Part shown: positions 1 to 9,839 of the stretch, in pieces
Layout of the letters: every line of letters begins with the position of its first letter
How positions within the stretch are numbered: position 1 is the first letter of the stretch
Notes under the pieces: model-generated
The model's database searches: none
What the model was told of the DNA's origin: nothing
The model's input: only the letters and a program-made list of their open reading frames with translations
Position numbers and translations under genes: made by a program
From: Oryzisolibacter sp. LB2S
Lineage (GTDB): Bacteria > Pseudomonadota > Gammaproteobacteria > Burkholderiales > Burkholderiaceae_C
DNA length: 64,000 nt
Direction of reading: 5' to 3'
Assembly: GCF_040732315.1 (NCBI RefSeq)
Contig: NZ_CP160388.1
Location: 3,562,501 to 3,626,500 of the forward strand

Positions 1-496
1 CCATGCCGTCCAGGGGCTTGAGGATCACGTCGCCATGTTCGGCGTGAAAGCGCCGGATGTCCTGCGGGTCGCGCGTCACCAGCGTGGGCCCGATGAACTG
101 CGCAAACTCCATGATGGCGAGCTTTTCCGGATGGTCACGCAGCGCCCGCGGGCTGTTGAACACGCGAGCGCCCTCGCGCTCGGCCTGCTCGAGCAGGTGG
201 GTGGCGTAGAAATACTCGCTGTCGAACGGCGGGTCCTTGCGCATGAGCACGGCGTCGAAGTCGGCCAGCGCCGCCTCGCGTGGCTCGCTGGCCGTGAACC
301 AGTCCACGGCATGGCCCGTGAGCGTGATGTCGCGCACGCCCGCCGTGACCTTGCCGCCGCGCTGCCAATGCATGTGCGCGGGCTCGCACACGGCCAGGCG
401 ATGGCCGCGGCGCTGCGCCTCGCGCATCATGGCGAAGGTGGTGTCCTTGTAGATCTTGAAATGCTCTACGGGATCGGCAACAAACAATAGATTCAT
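1..496 (-). CDS. gshB: Glutathione synthetase, N-terminal part (runs off the window)
   Basis: ATP-grasp ligase joining glycine to gamma-glutamylcysteine, the second step of glutathione synthesis in the cytosol. The 165 visible residues begin MNLLFVADPVEHFKIYKDTTF, the family N-terminus, followed by MMREAQRRGH, the MRKDPPFD segment of the pre-ATP-grasp domain (about residue 94) and NSPRALRDHPEKL, and reach the ATP-grasp entry VILKPLDGM where the window ends. The ATG at 496 fits the family start. The gene lies 20 bp downstream of benE on the same strand; gshA is further upstream, separated by benE and kup. The C-terminal half, including the catalytic Mg/ATP residues, is outside the window. Confidence 0.95.
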   Translation of the reverse strand, partial: MNLLFVADPVEHFKIYKDTTFAMMREAQRRGHRLAVCEPAHMHWQRGGKVTAGVRDITLTGHAVDWFTASEPREAALADFDAVLMRKDPPFDSEYFYATHLLEQAEREGARVFNSPRALRDHPEKLAIMEFAQFIGPTLVTRDPQDIRRFHAEHGDVILKPLDGM

Positions 497-516
497 GGGG
501 TGCACGCCAGGGGTTG

Positions 517-1716
517 TCAATGCGGGCGCGGCGCGGCCTGCGCGCGCCGTCGCCCGTACTGTTGCACAAACAGCGCCACGCTGCCTGCGACCACGCCCCA
601 GAAGGCCGAGCCAATGCCGGCGATGCTCACACCGCTCAGCGTGACCAGGAAGGTGATGAGCGCCGCCTCGCGGTGGGTCTCCTCGGCGAGGGCCGACGCG
701 AGCCCCCCGCCGATGGCCGAGAGCAGCGCCAGGCCGGCGATGGCCACCACCAGCTCCGCCGGAAAGGCCGTCAGCAGGCCCGTGACCACGGCGCCAAACA
801 ACCCCACGGCGATGTAGAGCAGGCCGCAGGAGGCGGCCGCCGTATAGCGACGCGCCGGGTCGGGGTGCGCCTCGGGGCCCATGCAGATGGCGGCGGTGAT
901 GGCGCTGAAGTTGAGCGCAAACGCACCGAAGGGCGCGAGCACCAGCGTCACCAGCCCGGTCAGGCTGATCAGGCGCGACACCGGCAACTGGTAGCCCGTG
1001 GCGCGCATCACGGCCACGCCGGGCAGATTCTGCGAGGCCATGGTGACGATGAACAGCGGCAGGGCCAGGCTCATCACGGCCTGCAGGCTGAACTGCGGCG
1101 CCGTGAACACCGGCATGGCCAGCGCCAGGTGCACGGCCGACCAGCGCATCTGCCCGGCCAGGGCCGCCCAGCCAATGCCCACGGCCAGCGTGACGACCAC
1201 GGCATAGCGCGGCAGCAGGCGACGCGCGAGCAGGTAGGCCAGCAGCATGGCCAGCACCAGGGGGAGCGCCGTCTGCAGGGCCGCGAAGGCCTGCATGCCA
1301 AAGCGCGCGAGCACGCCCGCGAGCAGCGCCGAGGCGATCTCCATGGGGATGCGGTTCATGACGCGCTCGAACCAGCCCGTCACGCCCGCGAGCAGGATCA
1401 AGAGCGCGCAGACCATGAAGGCCCCGACGGCCTCGCCCATGGAAAAGCCCCCGGCCAGCCCGGCCGTCGCCAGCACCGCGGCGCCCGGCGTGGACCAGGC
1501 CACCATGACCGGCTGGCGCAGGACGAGCGAGGGCACGAGCGAGCACAGCCCCATGCCCAGACCCAGCGCCCACATCCAGGACGTCACCTGCTCGGGCGTG
1601 GCGCCAAAGGCCTGGGCCGCCTGGAACACGATGGCCACGGAACTCGTGAAACCCACCAGCACGGCGACGAATCCGGCCGTAAAGGCGGACAGGCTCAGGT
1701 CTTTGAAGTACTGCAT
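517..1716 (-). CDS. benE: BenE-family benzoate/H+ symporter-like membrane protein
   Basis: Predicted 399-residue inner-membrane transporter of the BenE family, whose characterised member takes up benzoate with protons. The protein is almost wholly hydrophobic, about 11-12 membrane segments. Family-typical stretches include WSTPGAAVLATAG (about 74-86), a helix break at FGMQAFAALQT (about 138) and LPLFIVTMASQNLPGV (about 219-234). The C-terminus is short and arginine-rich, consistent with a cytosolic tail. It lies between kup and gshB on one strand with no aromatic catabolic genes nearby, so the real substrate is open. Start ATG at 1716. Confidence 0.85.
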   Translation of the reverse strand: MQYFKDLSLSAFTAGFVAVLVGFTSSVAIVFQAAQAFGATPEQVTSWMWALGLGMGLCSLVPSLVLRQPVMVAWSTPGAAVLATAGLAGGFSMGEAVGAFMVCALLILLAGVTGWFERVMNRIPMEIASALLAGVLARFGMQAFAALQTALPLVLAMLLAYLLARRLLPRYAVVVTLAVGIGWAALAGQMRWSAVHLALAMPVFTAPQFSLQAVMSLALPLFIVTMASQNLPGVAVMRATGYQLPVSRLISLTGLVTLVLAPFGAFALNFSAITAAICMGPEAHPDPARRYTAAASCGLLYIAVGLFGAVVTGLLTAFPAELVVAIAGLALLSAIGGGLASALAEETHREAALITFLVTLSGVSIAGIGSAFWGVVAGSVALFVQQYGRRRAQAAPRPH

Positions 1717-1755
1717 GGCCGCTGATTGTGGCAGCGCGGTCGCGCTTGCGTCGCC

Positions 1756-1819
1756 ACAAAAGCTATTAATTCAATAGCTTTACGCGCTTGATTGACGGGC
1801 GATAGAGGCCAAAAACACC
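1756..1819 (-). repeat. AGCTAT-type dispersed repeat, copy 1 (benE-kup gap)
   Basis: Read on the minus strand: TTTTGGCCTC, 24 nt ending AAGCGCGTA, then AGCTATTGAATTAATAGCT, which is a near-perfect hairpin. It fills most of the 103 bp between kup and benE and could also act as an attenuator or mRNA-end structure. Confidence 0.75.
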
Positions 1820-3691
1820 TCAAATTTCCACCTTGGAGCCCAGCTCCACCACGGCATTGCTCGGCAGGTTAAGGAACTCCGCCGCCGCGCTCGCGCTGTG
1901 GTGCATCTGGGCAAACAGCTTTTCGCGCCACATGGACATGCCCTCGCCCAGCCTGGGCGTGACGATGTCGCGCGACAGGAAGTAGCTCGTGGTCATGGGG
2001 TTCAAGTCCACGCCGCGGCCCTGCAGCAGCGCCAGCGACTTGGGCAGGTCATAGTCGTTCTTGAAGCCGTAGTTGACGACGACGCGCCAGCAGTCGCCAC
2101 CCAGCGACTCGGTCTCCAGGCGCTTGTCCATGCCGATCCAGGGCACCTCATGGTTGTGCACGGTGACGAACAGGTTGTACTCGTGCAGCACCTTGTTGTG
2201 CTTGAGGTTGTGCAAGAGCGCATTGGGCACGATGCCGTCGCGCGAGGTCAGGAACACCGCCGTGCCCGCCACACGCGTGGGCGGCGCAATCATCAGGCCC
2301 GCCAGAAACTCCTTCAGGTCCAGCGCCGTCGCCTGCAGCGCCTCGGTCAGCAGCGCACGCCCGTCACGCCAGGTGACCATGAGCAGAAACACCGCGCCGG
2401 CGATGGCCAGCGGGAACCAGCCGCCGTGGATCAGCTTGAGCAGGTTGGACGACCAGAACAGGATGTCCACCGTGAAGAACACCCCCGTGGCGGCGATGCA
2501 CAGCGCGAGCGGCAGCTTCCACGCATAGCGCACGACGAAGAAGGTGAGCACCGTGGTGATCAGCATGTCGGTGGTCACGGCGATGCCATAGGCCGCCGCG
2601 AGATTGCCCGAGCTGCGGAACATGCCCACGGCCAGCACGATGAGCGCGAACAGCCCCCAGTTCACGAAGGGCATGTAGATCTGGCCCTTGTCGTGCACGC
2701 TAGTGTGCAGGATCTGCAGCCGCGGCAGAAAGCCAAGCTGAATCACCTGTTTGGTGACGCTGTACGCGCCCGAGATCAGCGCCTGCGAGGCGATCACCGC
2801 CGCCGCCGTGGCCAACCCCACGAGGGGCAGCGTGGCCCATTCGGGCGCCATGTGGAAGAACGGGTTCTTCACGGCCTCGTGGCCCTCGGCCAGCAAGAGC
2901 GCGCCCTGGCCAAAATAGTTGAGCACCAGCGCCGGCATGGCAATGGAGAACCAGGCCAGGCGGATGGGCTGCTTGCCGAAATGCCCCATGTCGGCATAAA
3001 GCGCCTCGCCGCCGGTCACGCACAGCACCACGGCGCCCAGGATGATGAAGGTGATGCCGGGGTTCTGCATGCCAAAGCGCCACGCGAAATGCGGCGAGAC
3101 GGCCCAGAGGATCTCCGGATGGCTCACGATGTGCAGCACGCCCAGGGCGGCAATCGTGACGAACCACAGCATCATCACCGGCCCGAAGAACCGGCCTATG
3201 CCCGCCGTGCCATGCTTTTGCACGAAGAAGAGTGCAAACAGCACCAGCAGCGTGAGCGGAATGACATACCGGTTCATCTCGGGCGACATGACCTCCAGCC
3301 CCTCCATGGCGCCCAGCACCGTGATCGCCGGGGTGATGACGCCGTCGCCATAGAACAGACAGGTGCCGAAGATGCCCACGAGCAGCATCCAGTGGCGCAG
3401 CCGCGGCCGGTCGGCCACGGCGCGCGAGGCCAGCGTCAGCATGGCGACGAGTCCGCCCTCGCCGTTGTTGTCGGCGCGCAGCACCAGCACCACGTACTTG
3501 AGCGAGACGATGATGGACAGCGTCCAGAAGATCAGTGAGAGCACGCCATAGACGTTGTCATGGGTGAACTGCACATGGCCGGTGGCAAAGATTTCCTTGA
3601 CCGTGTAGAGCACGCTGGTGCCGATGTCGCCGAAGACGACGCCGATGGCACCCACGGTCAGGCCCGCAAGCGACGATTTGGAGTTTTGCAC
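1820..3691 (-). CDS. kup: Kup-type low-affinity potassium/proton symporter
   Basis: 623-residue K+ uptake permease of the KUP/HAK/KT family, a normal length. The N-terminus carries the signature [14 protein letters not shown] (about 18-31), where most family members have Pro instead of the second Val (GTSPLY). [10 protein letters not shown] (about 113-122) is the second family signature. Twelve hydrophobic helices occupy residues 12 to about 450, followed by a cytosolic tail of about 170 residues. The start is GTG at 3691; no ATG lies close upstream in frame. It is downstream of gshA and near trkH/trkA, so all potassium uptake genes of the window share one strand. Confidence 0.95.
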   Translation of the reverse strand: MQNSKSSLAGLTVGAIGVVFGDIGTSVLYTVKEIFATGHVQFTHDNVYGVLSLIFWTLSIIVSLKYVVLVLRADNNGEGGLVAMLTLASRAVADRPRLRHWMLLVGIFGTCLFYGDGVITPAITVLGAMEGLEVMSPEMNRYVIPLTLLVLFALFFVQKHGTAGIGRFFGPVMMLWFVTIAALGVLHIVSHPEILWAVSPHFAWRFGMQNPGITFIILGAVVLCVTGGEALYADMGHFGKQPIRLAWFSIAMPALVLNYFGQGALLLAEGHEAVKNPFFHMAPEWATLPLVGLATAAAVIASQALISGAYSVTKQVIQLGFLPRLQILHTSVHDKGQIYMPFVNWGLFALIVLAVGMFRSSGNLAAAYGIAVTTDMLITTVLTFFVVRYAWKLPLALCIAATGVFFTVDILFWSSNLLKLIHGGWFPLAIAGAVFLLMVTWRDGRALLTEALQATALDLKEFLAGLMIAPPTRVAGTAVFLTSRDGIVPNALLHNLKHNKVLHEYNLFVTVHNHEVPWIGMDKRLETESLGGDCWRVVVNYGFKNDYDLPKSLALLQGRGVDLNPMTTSYFLSRDIVTPRLGEGMSMWREKLFAQMHHSASAAAEFLNLPSNAVVELGSKVEI

Positions 3692-3790
3692 GGTCTGCCC
3701 CCGGTCACGGACCGGAGTTCCTGTGGGAAGGGATGAAGATTGTGCGCCGCGCAGGTGCGGCGCGCACGACGGCCGGGCCGGCGGGCCGCC

Positions 3791-5086
3791 TCAGTCGTAC
3801 ACCTCGGCCTCGGGGTCGGTGGCCTCGAGCTCGTAGCTGGCCGCCACCATGGCCAGGCGCGCGATCACACCATACATATAGAAGCGGTTCGGCGCGCTCG
3901 CACCGGGGCGCGCACCGGGCTGGGGCAACTGGGTGCTGTGCTGGAAGGCCAGCGGCACAAAGCCCGCACCGGGCGCGTTCAGGTTCTCGTCCACACCGCG
4001 CTCGGCATTGATGCGGTAGAAGCCCCCCACCACATAGCGGTCCATCATGTAGACCACGGGCTCGGCCACGGCCTCGTGCACACGCTCCTGGGTCAGCACG
4101 CCCTCCTGCACGATCACATCGTGCACCACCTGGCCGTCCTTGATCACGGCCATCTTGTTGCGCGTCTTGCGGTTGAGCTGTTCGAGCTCCTTGGCGTCGT
4201 GCACCGTCATGATGCCCATGCCATAGGTGCCGTTGTCGGCCTTGACGACGGCAAACGGCTTTTCCTTGATGCCGTACTCCTTGTACTTGCGCCGCACCTT
4301 GGCGAGCAGCGCATCGACGGAGCTCGCCAGCGCCTCCATGCCCTGACCCTCGCCGAAATCCACGCCCTCGCAATGGCCGAACAGCGGGTTGATGAGCCAG
4401 GGGTCTATGCCCAGCATCTTGCCGAAGCGCTTGGCCAGCTCTTCGTAGCTCTTGAAATGACGGCTCTTTCGGCGCACGCTCCAGCCCGCGTGCAGCGGCG
4501 GCAGCAGGTATTGCTCGTAGAGCTCCTCCAGAATGCCCGGTGCGCCGGCCGACAAGTCGTTGTTCAGCAGGATGGTGCAGGGGTCGAAGTTCTTCAACCC
4601 CAGGCGGCGCTTGGTACGGATCACCGGCTCGAGCGTCACGCTCTCGCCATGGGGCAGTGTGACGGTGGTGGTCTTCTTCACGTCCGGGCTGATCGAGCCC
4701 ACGCGCACATTGAGCCCCGCCATGTTGAAGATGCGCACCAGCTGCGCCACGTTGGCCAGGTAGAAGGTGTTGCGCGAATGGTTCTCGGGGATGATGAGCA
4801 GGTTGCGCGCCTCGGGGCAGATCTTCTCGATCGCCGCCATGGCCGCCTGCACCGCCAGCGGCAGCATCTCGTCCGTCAGGTTGTTCCAGCCGCCGGGAAA
4901 CAGGTTGGTGTCCACCGGCGCGAGCTTGAAGCCCGCGTTGCGGATGTCCACCGAGGTGTAGAACGGCGGCGTGTGCTCCATCCACTCCAGGCGGAACCAG
5001 CGCTCGATGGCCGGCATGGAGTCGAGAATGCGCTGCTCCAGCTCGTTGATCGGACCCGTCAATGCCGTGATGAGATGGGGAACCAT
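3791..5086 (-). CDS. gshA: Glutamate-cysteine ligase, proteobacterial ATP-grasp type
   Basis: First enzyme of glutathione synthesis: ATP-dependent joining of glutamate and cysteine. The 431-residue protein is of the Acidithiobacillus-type GshA family found in betaproteobacteria, unrelated in sequence to E. coli GshA. Recognisable pieces are TSVDIRNAGFKLAPVDTNLFPGGWNNL (N-terminal third, quoted only for identity), CEGVDFGEG (about 235) and VKADNGTYGMGIMTV (about 284), which resembles the ATP-grasp phosphate-binding strand. ATG at 5086 is preceded by an AGGG about 5 nt upstream. It lies between trkH (67 bp upstream) and kup. Confidence 0.93.
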   Translation of the reverse strand: MVPHLITALTGPINELEQRILDSMPAIERWFRLEWMEHTPPFYTSVDIRNAGFKLAPVDTNLFPGGWNNLTDEMLPLAVQAAMAAIEKICPEARNLLIIPENHSRNTFYLANVAQLVRIFNMAGLNVRVGSISPDVKKTTTVTLPHGESVTLEPVIRTKRRLGLKNFDPCTILLNNDLSAGAPGILEELYEQYLLPPLHAGWSVRRKSRHFKSYEELAKRFGKMLGIDPWLINPLFGHCEGVDFGEGQGMEALASSVDALLAKVRRKYKEYGIKEKPFAVVKADNGTYGMGIMTVHDAKELEQLNRKTRNKMAVIKDGQVVHDVIVQEGVLTQERVHEAVAEPVVYMMDRYVVGGFYRINAERGVDENLNAPGAGFVPLAFQHSTQLPQPGARPGASAPNRFYMYGVIARLAMVAASYELEATDPEAEVYD

Positions 5087-5153
5087 AGAAACCCTGGTGA
5101 TATGGTCAAGCGCCGCATTGTAGGGATGCCACTGCCCCCACCACGTACGTAGT

Positions 5154-6620
5154 TCAACGACGCCAGAAGGCCGGCGAGAGCAGCGCCATGAAACTCAGGA
5201 TCTCCAGCCGCCCGAGCAGCATGCCCAGCGTGCACACCCAGGTCTGGAAGTCGGTGAGCACGGCGTAGTTGGAGCTCGGCCCAATCATGCCCAGGCCCGG
5301 GCCGGCGCAGTGCACGCTGGCCAGCACCGCGGAGAACGCCGTCAGCGGGTCCAGGTCGGTGAGCAGCAGCACCATGCTCAGCACGATGACCGTGGCGCCA
5401 TAGACCAGCATGAAGGCCAGCACCGAGAAGATCATGCGGCTGTCCACCACGCGCCCGCCCAGCAGCACGGGCTGCACCGCGCGCGGATGCACCAGGCGCG
5501 TGAGCTCGCGCCGCGCCTGCTGCACCAGAATCAGCATGCGCACCATCTTGATGCCGCCGCCGGTGGACCCGGCGCTCGTGGCCACGCCCGACAGAAACAG
5601 CATGAACACCGGCGCGAACACCGGCCAGGCCAGGTAGTCCTGCGTGGCGTAGCCCGTGGTGGTGGCCACCGACACCACATGGAACATGCCGTGGCGCAGC
5701 GCCAGCAGCGGCCCATACACCCCCTTGGCCCAGAGCAGCAGGGCCACCAGCAGGCCGCCGCCGATCAGCACCAGCATGGTGGCGCGCACCTCGGGGTCGC
5801 GCCAGAACCCCGCCCAATGCCCTTTGCGCAGCGCGACGAAGTAGAGCGTGAAATTGCAGCTGGCCACGAGCATGAAGAACACCGCCACCGCCTCCAGCAG
5901 CGGCGAATTGAAGAAGGCAAAGCTGCTGTCGTGCGAGGACAGGCCACCCAGGCTCACGGTGGTGAACATGTGCATCACCGCGTCCATGGGCCGCATGCCG
6001 CCGGCCCAGAAGCACAGCGCGCAGAGCACAGAGATGCCCGCATACACGCCCCACAGGCCCTTGGCCGTCTCCGTCATGCGCGGGGTCAGCTTGGTGTCCT
6101 TGAGGGGGCCCGCGGCCTCGGCCTTGAACAGCTGGCTGCCGCCCACGCCCAGGAGCGGCAGCACGGCCACGGCCAGAATCAATATGCCCATGCCGCCGAG
6201 CCACTGCAGAAAGGTGCGCCAGAGGTTCACCGACAGCGGCAGCGCGTCCAGCCCTGACAGCACCGTCGAGCCCGTGGTCGTCAGGCCCGAGACGGCCTCG
6301 AAGTAGGCATGGGTGAAGCTGATCGGCCGCCCGATCTCCCACATGGCCAGCCACAGCGGCAGACTGGCGCACAGCGGCAGCAGCACCCATACCAGGGTCA
6401 CCAGAATCACGCCATGGCGCGGCTGCAGCTCCTGGCGATAGCCGCGCATGAACCACAGCAGCAGCAGGCCGGCCACCAGGGTCACGGCCAGGGACAGGGG
6501 GTAGACCGGCCACACCAACTCCTGCAGCCACCACGCCACCGCGCCCGGCAGCGCCATGGACAGCGCGAACATGCACATCAGCATGCCCAGCACGCGCAGA
6601 ACGGGAAACAGGTCGCGCAT
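5154..6620 (-). CDS. trkH: Trk potassium uptake channel subunit TrkH
   Basis: Membrane pore of the Trk K+ uptake system. 488 residues, the usual TrkH length, built of four M1-P-M2 pore repeats; the filter region of the first is seen at GLTTTGSTVL (about 110-120) and a later one at TTTGYATQD (about 320). The ORF is open for more than 600 nt upstream, but that part is a shadow of trkA; the start chosen is ATG at 6620 (MRDLFPVLRVLG), 11 nt after the trkA stop, which fits a two-gene trkA-trkH operon and the family N-terminus. Confidence 0.95.
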   Translation of the reverse strand: MRDLFPVLRVLGMLMCMFALSMALPGAVAWWLQELVWPVYPLSLAVTLVAGLLLLWFMRGYRQELQPRHGVILVTLVWVLLPLCASLPLWLAMWEIGRPISFTHAYFEAVSGLTTTGSTVLSGLDALPLSVNLWRTFLQWLGGMGILILAVAVLPLLGVGGSQLFKAEAAGPLKDTKLTPRMTETAKGLWGVYAGISVLCALCFWAGGMRPMDAVMHMFTTVSLGGLSSHDSSFAFFNSPLLEAVAVFFMLVASCNFTLYFVALRKGHWAGFWRDPEVRATMLVLIGGGLLVALLLWAKGVYGPLLALRHGMFHVVSVATTTGYATQDYLAWPVFAPVFMLFLSGVATSAGSTGGGIKMVRMLILVQQARRELTRLVHPRAVQPVLLGGRVVDSRMIFSVLAFMLVYGATVIVLSMVLLLTDLDPLTAFSAVLASVHCAGPGLGMIGPSSNYAVLTDFQTWVCTLGMLLGRLEILSFMALLSPAFWRR

Positions 6621-6631
6621 GGCCCGGGCGT

Positions 6632-8107
6632 CTAAAAGAACGTCGCGCTGACGCGAAACAGCTTTTCCACCTCGCGCACCAGGCGCTTGTGCGGCAGAAA
6701 GAACACCACATGGTCGTTGCTCTCTATCACCGTGTGGCTGCGCGGAATGATGACCTCGGGCTCGCCCGGTGGCGCGGGCGGCGCCTCGCCCTCGACCGGT
6801 GGCGGCGCCTCCGAATCGGGCAGGCCGCGCACGATCAGGCCCATGTGCACGGCCGGGGGCAGCGGCAGGTCCTCCACGCGCCGGCCGACCACGCGCGAGC
6901 TCTTTCTGTCGCCGCGTGCCACGATCTCCAGCGCCTCGGCCACGCCGCGGCGCAGGCTGTGCACGGCCTGCACGTCGCCGCGGCGCGTGTACGCCAGCAG
7001 TTCGCCCAGCATGGCCTGGGCGGGCGTGAGCGCAATGTCGATCTGCGTGCCGTGCATCAGCTCGGCGTAGGCCAGGCGGTCGATGAGCGCGAGCACGCGG
7101 CGCGCGCCCATGCGCTTGGCCAGCAGGCAGGACATGATGTTGTTCTCGTCGTCCCCGGAGAGGGCCAGGAAGAAGTCCACATCGTCGATGCCCTCCTCGG
7201 CCAGCAGGTCCTCGTCCGAAGTCTCGCCCTGCAGCACCAGCACCTCCTCGGGCAGGCTGGAGGCCAGCTCCGTGCAACGATCGGCATCACGCTCCACGAT
7301 CTTGAGCTGAAAGCGCCCCTGCTGCGCAGCCAGCGCGCGCGCCAGGCGCTCGCTGACCACGCCGCCGCCGGCCATCATGATGCGGCGCACCTGCCGCGCC
7401 GGCTGGCCAGGCCGAATGCGCAGCGCGGCCAGCACCTGGGGCACACGCTCCTTGCCGGCCAGGGCGAACACCTCGTCGCCGGGCTCGATGCGCGTCGTGC
7501 CGTCGCACGGCACGAAGCGGTCTGGCTCGTCGGCAAAGCGCCGGTAAATGGCGACGATGCGCATGGCCACCTCGGGCATCTGCTGGCGCAGCAGCCGGAT
7601 CTCCTGCCCCACGGCCGGCGCCCCGGTGCGTGCGCGGGTGGAGATCAGGCAGGCGCGTCCGCCGGCAAACTCGCGCACCTGCAGCGCGCCGGGGTACTCC
7701 ACCAGCTTGGAGATGTAGCGCACCAGCGAATTCTCGGGACACAGGATGTGGTCGACGGCAAAACCCTCGCGCGAGAGCAACGCACTGCCGTCCTCGAAAC
7801 CGTTGGTGCGTACGCGCGCAATGCACTGCGGCACGTTGAACTGCATCTGCGCCACCTTGGCACAGACCAGATTCGTCTCGTCCTGCGCGGCGCAGGCGAT
7901 CAGGAGGTCTGTGTCGCGCGCGCCGGCCTCGGCCAGCACGGCCGGGTCTATGCCATTGCCCACCACACCGCGCAGGTCCAGGCGCGACTCGAGCTCGCGC
8001 AGGCGCTCGCCATCGGTGTCGATGACGGTGATGTCGTTGCGCTCGGACACCAGGCTGGCCGCCGCCGCCTGGCCCACGCGGCCCGCGCCAAGGATGATGA
8101 TCTTCAT
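6632..8107 (-). CDS. trkA: Trk potassium uptake regulator TrkA
   Basis: Peripheral NAD(H)-binding ring protein that gates TrkH. 491 residues with two RCK units: N1 with GAGRVGQ (7-13) and the ribose-binding acidic end VIDTDGE (about 30), the first TrkA_C domain about 140-220, the second Rossmann unit opening MMAGGGVVSERLA (about 240) and a final TrkA_C. The second TrkA_C is interrupted near residues 425-450 by a Pro/Glu/Ala-rich stretch (PPPVEGEAPPAPPGEP), longer than in classical TrkA, probably a surface loop. It sits 43 nt downstream of proA and 11 nt before trkH. Confidence 0.95.
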   Translation of the reverse strand: MKIIILGAGRVGQAAAASLVSERNDITVIDTDGERLRELESRLDLRGVVGNGIDPAVLAEAGARDTDLLIACAAQDETNLVCAKVAQMQFNVPQCIARVRTNGFEDGSALLSREGFAVDHILCPENSLVRYISKLVEYPGALQVREFAGGRACLISTRARTGAPAVGQEIRLLRQQMPEVAMRIVAIYRRFADEPDRFVPCDGTTRIEPGDEVFALAGKERVPQVLAALRIRPGQPARQVRRIMMAGGGVVSERLARALAAQQGRFQLKIVERDADRCTELASSLPEEVLVLQGETSDEDLLAEEGIDDVDFFLALSGDDENNIMSCLLAKRMGARRVLALIDRLAYAELMHGTQIDIALTPAQAMLGELLAYTRRGDVQAVHSLRRGVAEALEIVARGDRKSSRVVGRRVEDLPLPPAVHMGLIVRGLPDSEAPPPVEGEAPPAPPGEPEVIIPRSHTVIESNDHVVFFLPHKRLVREVEKLFRVSATFF

Positions 8108-8150
8108 GGTCTGCGCCGAGGGACTGGAACGCCCGGCTCTCTGCTGCGGC

Positions 8151-9431
8151 CTACTGCCGCACCTCGCCCTCGCCCAGCACCACCCATTTGAGCGAGGTCA
8201 GCCCCTCGATGCCCACGGGGCCGCGCGCGTGGAACTTGTCGGTGCTGATGCCGATCTCCGCGCCCAGCCCGTACTCGAAGCCGTCGGCAAAGCGCGTGCT
8301 GGTGTTGACCATGACGCTGCTGGAATCGACCTCGCGCAGAAAGCGCTGGGCGTGGACATGGTCGGTGGTCAGAATCGCCTCGGTGTGGTGGCTGCTGTAG
8401 CGGTTGATGTGCGCAATCGCCTCGTCAAGCCCCGCGACCACACGGATGGAGATGATGGGCGCGAGGTACTCCTCGCTCCAGTCCGACTCCTGGGCATCCA
8501 CCAGATTCGCTCCTGAAACGCTAGCTAGCAGCGCCCTGCTTTCGGCGCAAACCCGCATTTCCACGCCTTTTTCAGCAAAGATTGCGCCGATGCGCGGCAG
8601 AAACTGCGCCGCCACGCCACGCGCCACCAGCAGGCTTTCGCTGGCGTTGCAGGGGCTGTACTTCTGCGTCTTGGCGTTGTCCACCACGCGCACGGCCAGG
8701 TCGATGTCGCAGGGCTCGTCCACATAGCTGTGGCAGTTGCCGTCCAGATGCTTGATGACGGGCACCTTGGCCTCGGCGCTGATGCGCTCTATCAGCCCCT
8801 TGCCGCCGCGCGGAATGATCACGTCCACATACTGCGGCATGGCGATCAGCTGGCCCACGGCGGCGCGGTCGGTCGTCTGCACCAGCTGCACACCATGCAC
8901 GGGCAGACCGGCCTCGGCCAGCGCCAGGCCCACGAGGCGCGCGAGCGCCTGGTTGGAGTCAATGGCCTCCGAGCCGCCGCGCAGAATGCACGCGTTGCCG
9001 CTCTTGATGGACAGGCTGGCCGCCTCGATGGTCACGTTGGGCCGGCTCTCGTAGATCATGCCGAACACGCCGATGGGCACGCGCATCTGGCCCACGCGGA
9101 TGCCGCTGGGCTGCTGGCGCATGCCCATGATCTCGCCGATGACGTCCGGCATGGCGGCCAGCTGCTCGCAGCCCTGGGCGCAGGTCTCGACCACCTTGGG
9201 GGTGAGCTTGAGGCGATCGACCATGGGCTCGGCAAGACCCGCGGCGCGCGCGCGCGCAAGATCGCGCGCGTTGTCCTGCTGCAGCGCATCCACGTTCTCG
9301 CGCAGCAGCCGCGCCAGCGCCAGCAATGCCTTGTTTTTGATAGCTGCCGGCGCCCGCGCCATAAGGGCTGAGGCCGTTTTTGCTTGCAAACCCAGCGTCT
9401 GGGTGTATTCGGCGATGTTCAGGGCGTTCAT
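8151..9431 (-). CDS. proA: Gamma-glutamyl phosphate reductase (glutamate-5-semialdehyde dehydrogenase)
   Basis: Reduces gamma-glutamyl phosphate to glutamate-5-semialdehyde with NADPH in proline synthesis. 426 residues; catalytic Cys261 in [11 protein letters not shown], substrate/cofactor region [12 protein letters not shown] (123-134), [12 protein letters not shown] near the C-terminus. ATG at 9431 gives the expected [14 protein letters not shown] start, although the frame stays open 45 nt further. Residues about 15-36 are encoded by a dispersed repeat copy (9331-9385); a second degenerate copy may lie at 8512-8575. proB is not in the window. Confidence 0.96.
   Translation of the reverse strand: MNALNIAEYTQTLGLQAKTASALMARAPAAIKNKALLALARLLRENVDALQQDNARDLARARAAGLAEPMVDRLKLTPKVVETCAQGCEQLAAMPDVIGEIMGMRQQPSGIRVGQMRVPIGVFGMIYESRPNVTIEAASLSIKSGNACILRGGSEAIDSNQALARLVGLALAEAGLPVHGVQLVQTTDRAAVGQLIAMPQYVDVIIPRGGKGLIERISAEAKVPVIKHLDGNCHSYVDEPCDIDLAVRVVDNAKTQKYSPCNASESLLVARGVAAQFLPRIGAIFAEKGVEMRVCAESRALLASVSGANLVDAQESDWSEEYLAPIISIRVVAGLDEAIAHINRYSSHHTEAILTTDHVHAQRFLREVDSSSVMVNTSTRFADGFEYGLGAEIGISTDKFHARGPVGIEGLTSLKWVVLGEGEVRQ
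9331..9385 (-). repeat. AGCTAT-type dispersed repeat, copy 2 (inside proA)
   Basis: Minus-strand reading GGCCTC, 23 nt, CAGCTATCAAAAAC. It lies wholly in proA and is translated in frame as part of its N-terminal helix ([17 protein letters not shown]). Confidence 0.7.
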
Positions 9432-9502
9432 GGCCGCGATTTTGACCCAGATCGCCCGGGCCCTGGCTTGCCCCATCGCCGAGTGCGGCTACGCTACGCG
9501 CC

Positions 9503-9787
9503 ATGCCAGACCCTCACGCCCTCGACCAGCTCACCCAACTGCAACAAGACCTGCACGCCCTGCGCGCGCAGCGCCTCACACCCCACGCCTTCAGCGCCGC
9601 CGCGCGCGGCCACGCGCAGCTGCTCGCCGCCCTGCCGCCTCGCTATAAGGAGGTGCTGCTCGCCCTGCTCGACCGGCTCGAAGCCGGCGCGCTGTTCACC
9701 GAGGAAAGCTGCTCCTTCAGCCACCAGGGCCTGGCCGACAGCCTGCAACTGTGGCTGGACAAGGCGCGTGCGGCAATATCGGGTTGA
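9503..9787 (+). CDS. Small conserved hypothetical protein
   Basis: 94 residues, MPDPHALDQLTQLQQDLHAL at the N-terminus, then RYKEVLLALLDRLEAGALFTE and SHQGLADSLQLWLDKARAA. It is predicted largely helical and soluble, with no signal peptide and no motif I recognise. It is divergent from proA by 71 bp and convergent with holA. ATG at 9503 is the only reasonable start. The antisense frame is also open, but the helical, charged pattern is better on this strand. Function unknown. Confidence 0.65.
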   Translation: MPDPHALDQLTQLQQDLHALRAQRLTPHAFSAAARGHAQLLAALPPRYKEVLLALLDRLEAGALFTEESCSFSHQGLADSLQLWLDKARAAISG

Positions 9788-9790
9788 ATA

Positions 9791-9837
9791 GGCCTCCATG
9801 GCCCACCAGACAAGCGCCAACAGCTATCAAAACAATG
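9791..9837 (+). repeat. AGCTAT-type dispersed repeat, copy 3
   Basis: GGCCTC at 9791, 24 nt ending AAGCGCCAA, CAGCTAT at 9821-9827, AT-rich tail CAAAACAATGAA. The MITE at 9840 begins directly in this tail. Confidence 0.8.
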
Positions 9838-9839
9838 AA

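Noticed and set aside
1898..3538. 546-codon plus-strand frame opposite kup
   Set aside because: Shadow of kup; His/Arg/Gln-rich without motifs.
8512..8575. A further AGCTAT repeat copy in proA
   Set aside because: GCGCTGCTAGCTAGCG is suggestive but the spacing and left half do not fit; kept only as doubtful.
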